Positions 1 to 8,895 of a DNA stretch of 64,000 nt are shown piece by piece; the stretch's first letter is position 1; the number at the start of each line of letters is the position of its first letter. The stretch comes from an uncultured Opitutales bacterium. GTDB taxonomy: Bacteria > Verrucomicrobiota > Verrucomicrobiia > Opitutales > Intestinicryptomonadaceae. A model generated the notes under the pieces. That model saw only the letters and a list, made by a program, of their open reading frames with translations. It did not search any database and was not told the origin of the DNA. The position numbers and the translations under genes were made by a program. The stretch covers positions 16,309 to 80,308 of the forward strand of contig CALXLM010000003.1 of NCBI GenBank assembly GCA_944389195.1, read 5' to 3'.

Positions 1-318
1 GCCGCCGCTAACGCCGCATTGGATATCGCCCGAAACGGAAATATTTTGGAAAAGGTTTTAAAAATAGAAAGCGGGCTAAAGCGTGGTTTGGAACCGTTGA
101 AAAACAGCGCGGCTGTAGCCGACGTGCGCGTTCTGGGCGCAATCGGCGTTTTGGAGATGCGCGAACCGATAGATGTTCCTGCCGTTCAGGAGAGGCTTGT
201 TGAAAACGGCGTATGGCTGAGGCCTTTCGGAAAATTGTTGTATACGATGCCTCCGTATGTAATATCCGAAAGCGAACTTCGGACAGTGACGGATGCCGTG
301 TCGAAAGTTGTCGGATAA
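1..318 (+). CDS. bioA: Adenosylmethionine-8-amino-7-oxononanoate aminotransferase, C-terminal part
   Basis: Partial gene cut by the left window edge; the frame is open from base 1 and stops at 318. It encodes the last ~105 residues of a class III PLP aminotransferase. The C-terminal small domain is recognisable: an R-x-LG-x-IG-x-LE-type strand (RVLGAIGVLEM), then VWLRPFGKLLYTMPPY, the BioA substrate-pocket segment. BioA converts KAPA to DAPA using S-adenosylmethionine as amino donor. The catalytic lysine lies outside the window. It is directly followed by bioF, bioG-bioC and bioD, so the assignment is strongly supported by context. Confidence 0.9.
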   Translation, partial: AAANAALDIARNGNILEKVLKIESGLKRGLEPLKNSAAVADVRVLGAIGVLEMREPIDVPAVQERLVENGVWLRPFGKLLYTMPPYVISESELRTVTDAVSKVVG

Positions 319-322
319 AAAA

Positions 323-1504
323 ATGGGCCGTTTTGCAGACAGATTGGAATCGCTCAGGAGGACGGGAACGTACCGCAGCGTTGAAAACGCCGTCGTTTGC
401 GGGGCGAAGATATGTAAAAACGGCCGCAAATACGCGGACTTTTCCAGCAACGACTACCTCGGCCTGTCTTCCCGCGTCGATTTGCAGCGGGAATTTTTTG
501 CGGAGCAAGCGGGTTCCAACCGCTTTTTAATGGGATCGCTTTCGTCGCGCCTTCTCGGGTGCAATTCGTTCGCGCATGCTGATTTTGAAGATTTCATGGG
601 CGGGGTTTATTCCGGGGCATGCGGGGTTCGGAGAGCGTGCCTTCTTTTCAATTGCGGATACCACGCAAATTCCGGGATAATTCCTGCGCTGGCAGCTTCG
701 GGCGACCTTGTCGTCGCCGACAGGCTTTCGCACGCGAGCCTCATCGATGCGCTCAGGCTTACGGACGCCAAATGGATGCGCTTCCCTCATAACGATATCG
801 ACCGCCTCGACGAAATTTTGGAGAAGCGGAGGGGGGAATTTAAGGACATTTACATCGTCACGGAATCCGTGTTCAGCATGGACGGGGATTTTTGCGACAT
901 TGAAAGGCTTGTCGCCTTGAAAAAAAAATACGGGGCGTTTTTGTACATAGACGAGGCGCATTCGTTCGGCATTTTTGGCGAAAGGGGGCTTGGGCGTTGC
1001 GCCGATTCGGGGCTGCTGGGCGAGATTGACGCGGTAATGTGCACGCTCGGCAAAGCAGCCGCTTCGGAGGGGGCATTCGCGATTTGTTCTGAGGAGACGC
1101 GGGAAATGATTGTAAACAAATGCCGCACCTTTATATTTTCCACGGCCCTTTCGCCGATTGCGGCAATGTGGTCCAAATTTATATGCGGTAAAATATTTTC
1201 CATGGGCGAACAAAGGCGCCACTTAATGGAAATCTCCGAAATTTTTAGGAGGGCGGTGCGCGGTGCGGCCGGCGGAGATTCCCAGATAGTTCCTGCGAGG
1301 GTCGCGGGGGGCGCGGCGGCGGCCGCTGCCGTTTCCGGCGCAATGGCGGAAGCGGGTTTTTTTGTCCCCGCCATACGCCACCCGACGGTTCCCAAAGGTA
1401 CGGAGCGTTTGCGCTTTTCGTTTACGGCGGCTCATTCGGCGGAGGACGCGCTGGCGGCGGCTTCGGCTTTTAACGCCTTTGCCGGCGGAGGGAGGCTCGC
1501 ATGA
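323..1504 (+). CDS. bioF: 8-amino-7-oxononanoate (KAPA) synthase BioF
   Basis: PLP-dependent alpha-oxoamine synthase of 393 residues that joins pimeloyl-ACP (or -CoA) and L-alanine to KAPA. Visible family features are an N-terminal SSNDYLGLS motif, the aspartate/histidine signature DEAHSFG, and a PLP-lysine region reading TLGKAAASEGAF. An in-frame ATG at 293 lies inside bioA; the ATG at 323, just after the bioA stop, gives the normal N-terminus and is preferred. The stop overlaps the next start as ATGA (1501-1504), so translation is coupled to bioG-bioC. An A9 tract lies at 920-928 inside the gene without breaking the frame. Confidence 0.95.
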   Translation: MGRFADRLESLRRTGTYRSVENAVVCGAKICKNGRKYADFSSNDYLGLSSRVDLQREFFAEQAGSNRFLMGSLSSRLLGCNSFAHADFEDFMGGVYSGACGVRRACLLFNCGYHANSGIIPALAASGDLVVADRLSHASLIDALRLTDAKWMRFPHNDIDRLDEILEKRRGEFKDIYIVTESVFSMDGDFCDIERLVALKKKYGAFLYIDEAHSFGIFGERGLGRCADSGLLGEIDAVMCTLGKAAASEGAFAICSEETREMIVNKCRTFIFSTALSPIAAMWSKFICGKIFSMGEQRRHLMEISEIFRRAVRGAAGGDSQIVPARVAGGAAAAAAVSGAMAEAGFFVPAIRHPTVPKGTERLRFSFTAAHSAEDALAAASAFNAFAGGGRLA

Positions 1505-2907
1505 AATATAAGTGGATTAAACGCACCGGCTCTCGCACACTTATTGCGTTTTTCGGAGGCTTTGCATGTGACGGGAATATTTTGTCGCGTTCGGGCATTC
1601 CCGGCGATTGCGATACTGCGCTGTTTTTCGATTATCGCGGGCTGGATACGGATTTCGACTTCGGGGCGTATAAAAAAATCGCCGTTATCGCCTGGTCTTT
1701 CGGGGTGTGGGTGGCCGATTTCCTCGCGGAAAAGACAGGAAAGGCTTTCATGCGGATCGCCATAAACGGTTCGCCGTATCCGGTTGACGACTTGAGAGGC
1801 ATTCCGGAACAGGCCTTTGAAAGGACTCTCGCTCGCTTCGACGCCTCAGTTAGAGACAAGTTTTTCAGGCGGGTTTGCGGCGGGGCTTCGGAATTTTCGG
1901 AATCGGGGGGGCTGCTCGCGTCGAGGGATCCGGGTGAGCTTGCCGAAGAGCTCGCGTTTTTAAAGTCGGCTTTTAAGCTGCGCCCCGGTTCCCCGGAAGC
2001 TTGGGACGTTTTTATCGCGTCGCGCAGCGACAGGATTTTCCCTCTTGAAAATCTGAAGCGCGCGTGGGGCGACGGCTTGCGCGTCTGCGAGGGCGACCAC
2101 TTGAACGTGCCGATTTTCGGAGTGGCGCTTTCTGCCGTGTCGCGGAGAATTTCAAAAATGCGCGGCGGCTTTGAAAAATCCGCGGGAGAGTCGTATTCGC
2201 GGCACGCGTTCGTACAGCGCGAGATAGCCTCTACCCTTGCCGACATAATCGAAGATTTTGCGCCGGAACCAGCGTCTGTAAAAAATATTTTGGAAATAGG
2301 TTGCGGAACCGGCTTTCTCACTTCGGAATTGGCTTCAAAATTCGGATCAGCGCAGTGGCACTTGAACGACATTAGCCCGAAAATGTGCGAACTGGCTGCC
2401 AAAAACCTTCCGGAAGACGCGGCGCGCGTGTTCGCCGAAAACGCAATGTCGGCCGAATTCCCAAAAAACATGGACTTGATTTTGTCTTCGTCGTGCTTTC
2501 AGTGGTTGGACGACCTGCCGTCGCTTTTTAAAAAGCTGTCGGCAATTTCAAAAAGCGGGGCGATTTTGGCTTTTTCGACATTCGGTGACAGGAATTTTTT
2601 CCAAATAAGGAGCATAACGGGCTCTGGTTTAAAATATCCCCCGCTCGGCGCCGTAAAGTCGGCCTTGGCGGACGCCGGATATTCGGTTCTGTACGCGGCG
2701 GAGGATATTATGGACGTGGAGTTCGGCTCCCCGCGCGCCGTGCTCGAGCACATGAAAAGCACGGGCGTCAACGGAGGCTTTTCGCGCTTTTGGACGCCGA
2801 AAAAATTGGCCGATTTTTCGGCGTCGTACGCATGCGGCTTTTCGTCGGGGGGCGGGGTCGTTTTAACCTACAATCCGATTTATATAATAGCAAAGAAGAC
2901 AAGTTAA
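1501..2907 (+). CDS. bioGC: BioG-BioC fusion: pimeloyl-ACP methyl ester esterase plus malonyl-ACP O-methyltransferase
   Basis: 468 residues with two enzymes in one chain. Residues ~1-220 match the BioG (DUF452) esterase: nucleophile Ser66 in AWSFGVW, Asp177 in SDRIFP and His200 in GDHLNVP form the expected triad. Residues ~228-468 are a class I SAM methyltransferase of the BioC type, with motif I EIGCGTG at 265-271 and a SYSRHAFVQ start typical of BioC. BioC caps malonyl-ACP with a methyl ester so that fatty acid synthesis can extend it; BioG removes the methyl group at the pimeloyl stage. Opening and closing steps are therefore on one polypeptide. Separate or BioC-first arrangements are more familiar. 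It overlaps bioF by 4 bases and lies 1 base from bioD. Confidence 0.92.
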   Translation: MKYKWIKRTGSRTLIAFFGGFACDGNILSRSGIPGDCDTALFFDYRGLDTDFDFGAYKKIAVIAWSFGVWVADFLAEKTGKAFMRIAINGSPYPVDDLRGIPEQAFERTLARFDASVRDKFFRRVCGGASEFSESGGLLASRDPGELAEELAFLKSAFKLRPGSPEAWDVFIASRSDRIFPLENLKRAWGDGLRVCEGDHLNVPIFGVALSAVSRRISKMRGGFEKSAGESYSRHAFVQREIASTLADIIEDFAPEPASVKNILEIGCGTGFLTSELASKFGSAQWHLNDISPKMCELAAKNLPEDAARVFAENAMSAEFPKNMDLILSSSCFQWLDDLPSLFKKLSAISKSGAILAFSTFGDRNFFQIRSITGSGLKYPPLGAVKSALADAGYSVLYAAEDIMDVEFGSPRAVLEHMKSTGVNGGFSRFWTPKKLADFSASYACGFSSGGGVVLTYNPIYIIAKKTS

Positions 2908-2908
2908 A

Positions 2909-3541
2909 ATGAGATTTTTCGTAAGTGGAACAGATACGGGAGTCGGCAAGACGGTCGCTACCGGGTGGCTCGCAAAAAGGTTTTCCGAACGCGGGCTGAG
3001 GGTAGTCACCCAGAAATTGGTGCAGACGGGCTGTTCGGGCGTGTCGGAAGACATAATCGAACATAGAAAAATCATGGGATGCGGCATGTTGCCTTGCGAC
3101 TTAGATTTTACGACGTGCAGGTACGTCTTTAAATATCCGGCTTCGCCGCATTTGGCGGCCTCTATGGAGGGGGTTGACATGGATTTCAATCTGGTTTCAA
3201 AAGACACCGACGCACTCGAAAGCCGCTTTGACGCAGTTTTCGTGGAGGGGGCAGGCGGACTTGCCGTTCCTCTCAAGCCGGGCTATCTTACGGCCGACTA
3301 TGTTTGCGGGCATTCACTTCCTCTGTGGCTTGTTGTGCCCTCCAAGCTCGGAAGCCTCAACCACGCCCTCCTTTCATTGGATTTTTGCGCCGCAAGAAAA
3401 ATAAGGCTTGCAGGAATCGTTTACAATGCGTTTCCGAAGGCTCCCCGCCAAATAGAGGATTCCACTCGCGAATATCTTGCGGAAACTTTAAAAAAAGACT
3501 GGCCCGGCGCCGAATTGCTCGAGATGGGGGAGGTAAAATGA
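2909..3541 (+). CDS. bioD: ATP-dependent dethiobiotin synthetase BioD
   Basis: 210 residues, normal length for BioD. It makes dethiobiotin from DAPA, CO2 and ATP. The N-terminus carries the modified P-loop GTDTGVGKT, followed by the TQKLVQTG strand (usually KPVQTG) with the substrate lysine. VEGAGGLAVPL is the second conserved loop. The stop overlaps the start of the following HAD gene (ATGA, 3538-3541). bioB is not in the window, although bioA, bioF, bioG/C and bioD form one run. Confidence 0.95.
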   Translation: MRFFVSGTDTGVGKTVATGWLAKRFSERGLRVVTQKLVQTGCSGVSEDIIEHRKIMGCGMLPCDLDFTTCRYVFKYPASPHLAASMEGVDMDFNLVSKDTDALESRFDAVFVEGAGGLAVPLKPGYLTADYVCGHSLPLWLVVPSKLGSLNHALLSLDFCAARKIRLAGIVYNAFPKAPRQIEDSTREYLAETLKKDWPGAELLEMGEVK

Positions 3542-4218
3542 AGGCGGATTCAAAGTATGCCGCGGTTCTTTTCGATTTGGACGGAACGCTGATAAGCAAT
3601 TATGTCGCCATCCACAAATGCCTTGCCGAGTCTTTTGGGGAGTTTGGAATTCCCGCGCCGAGCTACGATTCCGTGTTTCATACGGTCGGCGGGTCGATAC
3701 TCATCACTATAAGAAAGCTTTTGAAACCGCTGGGGGCCGAGGAAAAGGCCGACGCCGTTGCGAAACGCTATCTCGAGCTTTTCCCGAGGCATATTTTCGA
3801 CGGCTTGTCAACCATGCCGTACGCTGGCGAGCTTTTGGCGGAATTGAAGCGGCGCGGCTTCAAGCTCGCCTGTTTTACGAACAAGCAGCAGGACGGCGCC
3901 GAACCAATTTTGGAAAGAACCAAACTTTTGCCGTACCTCGACGCCGTGATAGGCACGACCCTCCATTCCCCGCGCAAGCCCGAAAAGGCGTTCACAGAGT
4001 CGGCTTTGAAAATTCTCGGAGTGTCGGCCGCCGAAACTCTCGGGATAGGCGATTCGCCGTACGACTACATGGCAGCGCGCGTCTGCGGCCTCGACAGCGC
4101 GCTCGTGGCTACCGGCGGAGATTCGAGTGATTTTCTCAAGGCGGAATGTCCGGAGTCGGTAGGTGTGTTTTCGGATTTTAGGGAATTGGCGGAGTCTGTT
4201 TTCGGCATTGCTTTGTGA
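3538..4218 (+). CDS. HAD-superfamily phosphatase (phosphoglycolate phosphatase-like)
   Basis: 226 residues starting at the ATG that overlaps the bioD stop; a longer open frame upstream (from 3304) is only the shadow of bioD. HAD motif I is FDLDGT (Asp13 and Asp15), motif II is the CFTNK segment, motif III contains the PRKP lysine, and motif IV is GIGDSPYD. An alpha-helical cap lies between motifs I and II, so this is subclass IA, as in Gph/PGP proteins. The substrate cannot be read from sequence. Its place at the end of the biotin operon could reflect a biotin-related phosphatase role or simple co-transcription. Confidence 0.8.
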   Translation: MKADSKYAAVLFDLDGTLISNYVAIHKCLAESFGEFGIPAPSYDSVFHTVGGSILITIRKLLKPLGAEEKADAVAKRYLELFPRHIFDGLSTMPYAGELLAELKRRGFKLACFTNKQQDGAEPILERTKLLPYLDAVIGTTLHSPRKPEKAFTESALKILGVSAAETLGIGDSPYDYMAARVCGLDSALVATGGDSSDFLKAECPESVGVFSDFRELAESVFGIAL

Positions 4219-4242
4219 TTTGATTTTGCAATACTTTTTTGC

Positions 4243-6414
4243 ATGGACGATTCGGACGTGAAATTGGAGGGCGTGGTTGAGCGCATAATTTTCCTGAACG
4301 AGGAAAATTTCTACTGCATCGCCTCCGTCCGCCCGTCGGGCCGCGAAAAGCGCGAACCCGTCACCGTGGCGGGCGTCATGCCGGCCATACAGTGCGGCGA
4401 AACCGTGGAGGTAGAGGGGCAATGGCGCGCGTCGCCGTACGGCAAACAGGTAAAAGTCAAAAAATTCAAATCGCGCCTGCCTTCGGAAATTTACGGAATA
4501 GAGAAATATCTCGGATCGGGGCTCGTTGACGGCATAGGCCCGGTCTATGCAAAAAAGATAGTAGCGCATTTCGGTTCGGACACGCTCAACGTCATAGACA
4601 CAGAGTCGGCGCGCCTGACGGAGGTGAGGGGCATAGGCGCAGGACGAGCAAAAAAAATTAAGAAGTCTTGGGACGAGCAGAAGGAGCTGAGGTCTATCAT
4701 GGTGTCTATGGGCGTGTACGGCGTCGGGACGGCGGCGTGCGTCAAAATCATGAGGCGCTTCGGCGCGGACGCTGCGCGGGTTGTCCGCGAGGAGCCTTAC
4801 ACCCTTGCGCGGGAAATCGACGGAATCGGTTTTAAGACGGCCGACATGGTGGCCCTCAACATGGGAGTTCCCAACGAAAGCCCGGAGCGCTTGAGGGCTG
4901 GCGTTATCCACTGCTTGTCCGAGGCGGAGGACGAAGGCCATACATGCGTGGCTTTCGGAGAGCTTGTGGCGCGCTCTTCGGACCTGCTGAAGGCCGACTC
5001 GCGCAAGTGCGCCGAGGCGGTGGCTGCGCTTGTGGCGGATTCGTCGCTAAAAAACGTCGGAGCGGGCTTCGTGCAAAGCGCGGCGTTCGACTTTGCCGAA
5101 AGAAACATAGCCTCCTGCCTAAAAAGGATATGGGATTCTCCTTCGGAGCTTCCGCCCATCAGGGCGGAGGCTGCGGCAAAGTGGGCCGGAGAAAGGGCGG
5201 AGTTCGATTTCGCGCCAGGGCAAACAGGAGCGATAGTGGAGGCTCTGCGCAGCAAGATTTCCGTGATAACCGGAGGTCCAGGCACCGGGAAAACAACGAT
5301 ATTGCGCGCGCTGTGCGACATATTAAAAATGAAGAAAGTGATTCCGGTCCTCGCGGCGCCTACGGGCAGGGCCGCCCAGCGCATGTCGGAGTCAGCGGGT
5401 GTCGATGCAAAGACCATACACAGGCTTTTGGGATATGAAAACGGAAAGTTCGCGCATTCGGAATCAAGGCCGATTCCAGCCAAATTTGTCGTTATAGACG
5501 AATCCTCTATGCTCGACACAAAGCTCGCTTCGGCGGTGCTGTCGGCCGTTCCCGGCGGTGCTCATCTGGTGCTTGTGGGTGACATCGACCAGCTTCCGAG
5601 CGTCGGGGCGGGCAACGTGCTCAAAGACGTGATAAATTCTAAAAAATTTCCGGTTGCGCGCCTCGAGCGCGTTTTCAGGCAGGGCGAGCGCAGCCAGATA
5701 GTGAAGGCCGCCCACGACATCCTCCACGGGTCGGATTCCACTTCCGATTTTCCGCCGTGTTCGCCCGGTTTTGAGGATCCGCGCAGGGACGTCAATTTCA
5801 TAAGGGCGGATTCTCCTGAAGAATGCGTTGAAACAGTCTCTAATCTGGTATGCAAAGCGATACCCAGAAGCTGCGGATACAGCCCGTTTTCAGACATTCA
5901 GGTTCTCGTGCCGATGCACAGGGGGACGGCGGGCATAGAAAAATTTAACTCCGCATTAAAGTCGGCGCTTAACCCGGACGGGCATCCGCTTTTCGGCGCG
6001 CGCCTTTCCGTCGGCGACAAAGTGATGCAGTCGCGCAACAACTACGATTTGGATGTGTTTAACGGCGACATGGGAAGAATCGTGCGCGCGGACGCGGAAT
6101 CCGGAGGCGCCGTGGCAGATTTCGACGGCAGGCGGGTGTTCGTTTCGAGGGAGGATCTGACCGACTTGCAGCCGGCTTATGCAATAAGCATACACAAGTC
6201 ACAGGGCAGCGAATTTCCGGTAGTGGTAATACCGCTAATGCGCCAGCATTTCGTTATGCTGCAGAGAAACCTGCTTTATACGGCGTTGACCAGGGCAAGA
6301 AAAAAAGTTTTCATAGTGGGGGAAGAGTCTGCGTGGAAATCTGCAGTGAGAAATTCGCGCGCCTCCATGCGCAGGACTTTTCTCGGCGAGCGCATTGAAT
6401 CCATATGGGCATAA
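4243..6414 (+). CDS. recD2: RecD2-type ATP-dependent DNA helicase
   Basis: 723 residues, the length of stand-alone RecD2/TraA-type superfamily 1B helicases. The N-terminal third has the OB-like region and tandem helix-hairpin-helix segments (GIGPVYAKKI, VRGIGAGRAKKI). Walker A is GGPGTGKTT at about residue 344, Walker B is VIDESSMLD, GDIDQLPSVGAG is motif III, and YAISIHKSQGSEFP is the C-terminal motif V region. RecD2 is a 5'-3' helicase linked to replication-fork maintenance when RecBC is absent. It is separated from the HAD gene by 24 bases and overlaps psd by 10 bases. Confidence 0.93.
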   Translation: MDDSDVKLEGVVERIIFLNEENFYCIASVRPSGREKREPVTVAGVMPAIQCGETVEVEGQWRASPYGKQVKVKKFKSRLPSEIYGIEKYLGSGLVDGIGPVYAKKIVAHFGSDTLNVIDTESARLTEVRGIGAGRAKKIKKSWDEQKELRSIMVSMGVYGVGTAACVKIMRRFGADAARVVREEPYTLAREIDGIGFKTADMVALNMGVPNESPERLRAGVIHCLSEAEDEGHTCVAFGELVARSSDLLKADSRKCAEAVAALVADSSLKNVGAGFVQSAAFDFAERNIASCLKRIWDSPSELPPIRAEAAAKWAGERAEFDFAPGQTGAIVEALRSKISVITGGPGTGKTTILRALCDILKMKKVIPVLAAPTGRAAQRMSESAGVDAKTIHRLLGYENGKFAHSESRPIPAKFVVIDESSMLDTKLASAVLSAVPGGAHLVLVGDIDQLPSVGAGNVLKDVINSKKFPVARLERVFRQGERSQIVKAAHDILHGSDSTSDFPPCSPGFEDPRRDVNFIRADSPEECVETVSNLVCKAIPRSCGYSPFSDIQVLVPMHRGTAGIEKFNSALKSALNPDGHPLFGARLSVGDKVMQSRNNYDLDVFNGDMGRIVRADAESGGAVADFDGRRVFVSREDLTDLQPAYAISIHKSQGSEFPVVVIPLMRQHFVMLQRNLLYTALTRARKKVFIVGEESAWKSAVRNSRASMRRTFLGERIESIWA

Positions 6415-7310
6415 AAATATTCAACATACACACCTCTAAATTCGAGGACGAAAACGTATGCGCGGAGGGGGCTCTGCGCTTTATGTACGGTTCGGCGGTC
6501 GGCAGGGCCATGACTTTCGCGCTGTTTAAAAGGGTGCTGTTTTCCCGCGTTTGCGGGGCGTGGGCGGACTCGGCGCTAAGCCGGAGGGCGATAGGCGGCT
6601 TTATAAAGTCGAACGGCATCGACGCGGGCGAATTTAAGAACACTCCCGAGGAATACAAAACCTTCAACGAATTCTTTACTCGCGAGCTCAAGGATTCGGC
6701 GCGCCCTGCGGCATGTCCGGGGAGAAGAGGCGTGGTGTCGTTTCCGAGCGATGGGCGGCACCTGCTGTTGAGAAACGTCGGGCTGTCGGACGCGTTCGAC
6801 GTTAAAAGCGCGCGCTTCAACCTGCCGTCGTTTTTGGGAGACGACTCGCTTGCTCGCCGTTTTGAGGGTGGGGACATGTTGGTGTCGCGCCTGAACCCGG
6901 CAGACTACCACCGGTTTCACTATCCGGTTTCGGGTGTCATTGCCGCGCGAAAGGCGATTAACGGCTTTCTTTTCTCCGTAAACCCGATTGCCATTGCGCG
7001 CCGCGCGTCGGTGCTGTGGGAAAACAAGCGCATATTGACGGCGATAGAGTCGGATGTTTTCGGAATGTGCGCATTTGTTGAAATAGGCGCAACCAACGTG
7101 GGGGGCATGGAGAATTTCGATTCCGTAGGTGCGTGCGTCGAAAGGGGGAAGCAGGCGGGAATGTTCCGTTTCGGAGGGTCGTGCGTGGTCACTCTGTTCG
7201 AACCGTCCGCGCCGATAGATTGGGACTCCAGCCTTGTAAAAATGAGCGCCGAAGGCGTAGAGTGCTACGCAAAAGCCAATTCGCTCGCCGGGATTGCGCG
7301 GGGGGCGTGA
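6405..7310 (+). CDS. psd: Phosphatidylserine decarboxylase proenzyme
   Basis: 301 residues. It decarboxylates phosphatidylserine to phosphatidylethanolamine at the inner membrane. The self-cleavage site that yields the pyruvoyl group appears as FGGSC near residue 250; the family usually reads LGST or GGST, and the essential Gly-Ser pair is kept. The upstream histidine motif DYHRFHYP and the EIGATNVGG strand are also present. The start overlaps the end of recD2, so the two are probably co-translated. No obvious terminator follows; the convergent HIT gene ends 72 bases downstream. Confidence 0.92.
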   Translation: MGIKIFNIHTSKFEDENVCAEGALRFMYGSAVGRAMTFALFKRVLFSRVCGAWADSALSRRAIGGFIKSNGIDAGEFKNTPEEYKTFNEFFTRELKDSARPAACPGRRGVVSFPSDGRHLLLRNVGLSDAFDVKSARFNLPSFLGDDSLARRFEGGDMLVSRLNPADYHRFHYPVSGVIAARKAINGFLFSVNPIAIARRASVLWENKRILTAIESDVFGMCAFVEIGATNVGGMENFDSVGACVERGKQAGMFRFGGSCVVTLFEPSAPIDWDSSLVKMSAEGVECYAKANSLAGIARGA

Positions 7311-7381
7311 CTGACAATCGCCGGTTCTGTACCCGGACGCTTTTTGCAGAATTTATGCCTCCGCTTGCTTTCTGACGGGGT

Positions 7382-7720
7382 TCAGCCCGGAGGCCAGCCT
7401 AGTGGACGCCCCCCGAGTATGTGTATGTGCATGTGCGGCACGGTTTCTCCGGCTATGAGGCCGTTGTTTATCACGACCCTAAAACCGTCGTCCAATCCGC
7501 ACATTTTCGCCACTTTGGGAACCGCGAGCATCAGGTGCGCCAGGATTTCGGCGTCGCACTCTTCTGCCTTTGCAAGCCTTTCTATCGGTTTGACGGGAAA
7601 CAGTAAAACGTGCGTGGGCGCCTGCGGGTTTATATCGTGTATGGCGGCGCACACGTCGTCACGATAGACTATTTTTGCGGGAATTTCGCCGTCCAGAATT
7701 TTCTCGAAAAGAGTTTTCAT
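7382..7720 (-). CDS. HIT-family nucleotide-binding hydrolase (HinT-like)
   Basis: 112 residues, normal for bacterial HinT. The diagnostic histidine triad HMHIHILGG is near the C-terminus, and the N-terminal segment KILDGEIPAKIVYRDD is typical of the family. HinT proteins hydrolyse adenosine phosphoramidates and aminoacyl-AMP. It is the last gene of a minus-strand trio led by the exonuclease gene at 8858, separated by 50 bases from the unknown gene before it. It converges with psd. Confidence 0.92.
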   Translation of the reverse strand: MKTLFEKILDGEIPAKIVYRDDVCAAIHDINPQAPTHVLLFPVKPIERLAKAEECDAEILAHLMLAVPKVAKMCGLDDGFRVVINNGLIAGETVPHMHIHILGGRPLGWPPG

Positions 7721-7770
7721 GCAGTAAAGCGTATATCCGGCACAGGCTTTAATGCAACAGGATTTTTTAC

Positions 7771-8205
7771 TTATATGAAAATAATTTCGACGTTCGGAAG
7801 ATTGTACCTGCCGAGGCAGCTTTCGATAAACTCCATGTTTTCCGAATATGCCGACTTGCGTCCGGGCGTCATTCTATCTCCCAGTGACATGCCGGCGCGT
7901 TCGAGCGACAATACGACAAGTATCCCGCGGCTGTATCCCGCCAGGCGCTTTGCGCTTTCGGAAATGCTAGCAAACGCAAAAAGCCGGTCAAAATGCGAAT
8001 TTTCAAAATCGAGCACTTCAACGCGCGCGTCCGGATCGTACAGCCGCAGTATTTTTTTTGCAAATTTTTCAAGCGGCATGTTTGCCTCCCCGTTTATTAC
8101 CGCCTCGAACATTCCCGCCGACGCGTCGGCGCATATATCGTTTGCAAACGGGGAACCGGCCGCAAGCATCGCGTTTAGAAACCTGAATTTTGCGTCTTTT
8201 TCCAT
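7771..8205 (-). CDS. Unknown conserved-looking small protein
   Basis: 144 residues from the ATG at 8205 (MEKDAKFRFL); a longer frame starting at 8265 would run far into the exonuclease gene. No signal peptide or membrane helix is visible. The first half is helical (FRFLNAMLAAG, FEAVINGEANM), and the second half alternates strands and helices and ends IEIIFI-like. I do not recognise a family. It lies 5 bases after the exonuclease stop and 50 bases before the HIT gene, so the three are probably co-transcribed. Confidence 0.6.
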   Translation of the reverse strand: MEKDAKFRFLNAMLAAGSPFANDICADASAGMFEAVINGEANMPLEKFAKKILRLYDPDARVEVLDFENSHFDRLFAFASISESAKRLAGYSRGILVVLSLERAGMSLGDRMTPGRKSAYSENMEFIESCLGRYNLPNVEIIFI

Positions 8206-8210
8206 GCCTT

Positions 8211-8858
8211 TCAAAACAGATTTGCAGACGCGCCGGACGACGGGGAAGATTGTTTTGCAAGCCAATGGAGGGTTACGTTTTCAAATCCGTCGGTGCGGCA
8301 TATTCCCATAAGCAGCAGGGCGCATGCGAGGGCGTCGTAGGGGGCGCAGTGCCACTTGGAGCGCCGGGGAGGGCAGAATCTGTCTGCAAGGGCGTCGAGC
8401 TCGCCGTTAAGCGAAAACGCTTCGATGGCGTCAGACAGCTTGGCAGATTTTATAGATGGGAAAATTCTTTTTACGATGGCACATGTGTCTATCCATGGCG
8501 ACCACGCCGCGCACATTCCTCCAAACGCGAAATTTGGGACTATCGCGGGGGAGGGGAGGGCGTCGCGCAGGAGAGAGTCTTCCACGGCGGCGTTGTGGGC
8601 GGCGAATGTTCCGGAGCGCCTCATGGCGCAAAATTCGTGAACACTCGCGCTGAAAGGCTTGTGCGCGAACGCTTCGGCGTTGTCGATGCCGAAAAACTCG
8701 ACGTCGCGCTCCGGAATCTTCGTTTTCGGAGCGCATATCGAAGTGTTCATACGCGCGATTTGTCCGCCGGTTATTTCCACGGCGGCGTATTCGACGACGC
8801 CGATTTTTCTGGAGCCCTCAAAATCTATGGCAAATATTGGAACATCTATGTTTTTCAT
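8211..8858 (-). CDS. DEDDh-type 3'-5' exonuclease (DnaQ-like)
   Basis: 215 residues from the ATG at 8858. The Exo I motif is FAIDFEGS with the Asp-x-Glu pair, Exo II is contained in FAAHNAAVED, and Exo III is WHCAPYDALA with the histidine and aspartate five residues apart, so all DEDDh ligands are present. A longer frame from 8915 would overlap the divergent phosphatase start at 8896 and is less likely. The protein lacks polymerase or BRCT domains and is probably a stand-alone RNA or DNA exonuclease of the DnaQ superfamily. It is first in a three-gene minus-strand unit. Confidence 0.82.
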   Translation of the reverse strand: MKNIDVPIFAIDFEGSRKIGVVEYAAVEITGGQIARMNTSICAPKTKIPERDVEFFGIDNAEAFAHKPFSASVHEFCAMRRSGTFAAHNAAVEDSLLRDALPSPAIVPNFAFGGMCAAWSPWIDTCAIVKRIFPSIKSAKLSDAIEAFSLNGELDALADRFCPPRRSKWHCAPYDALACALLLMGICRTDGFENVTLHWLAKQSSPSSGASANLF

Positions 8859-8895
8859 CTTGCGAAAAACCGCACCGTTTGCGATTATTACTGGT

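Noticed and set aside
920..928. A9 tract in bioF as a second slippage site
   Set aside because: The zero frame runs on normally on both sides and neither other frame continues for long, so slippage would only make junk. Kept as a comparison for dnaX.
6405..7310. Inactive psd because the LGST motif is absent
   Set aside because: The cleavage site reads FGGSC, keeping the essential Gly-Ser; GGST-type variants are normal in the family.
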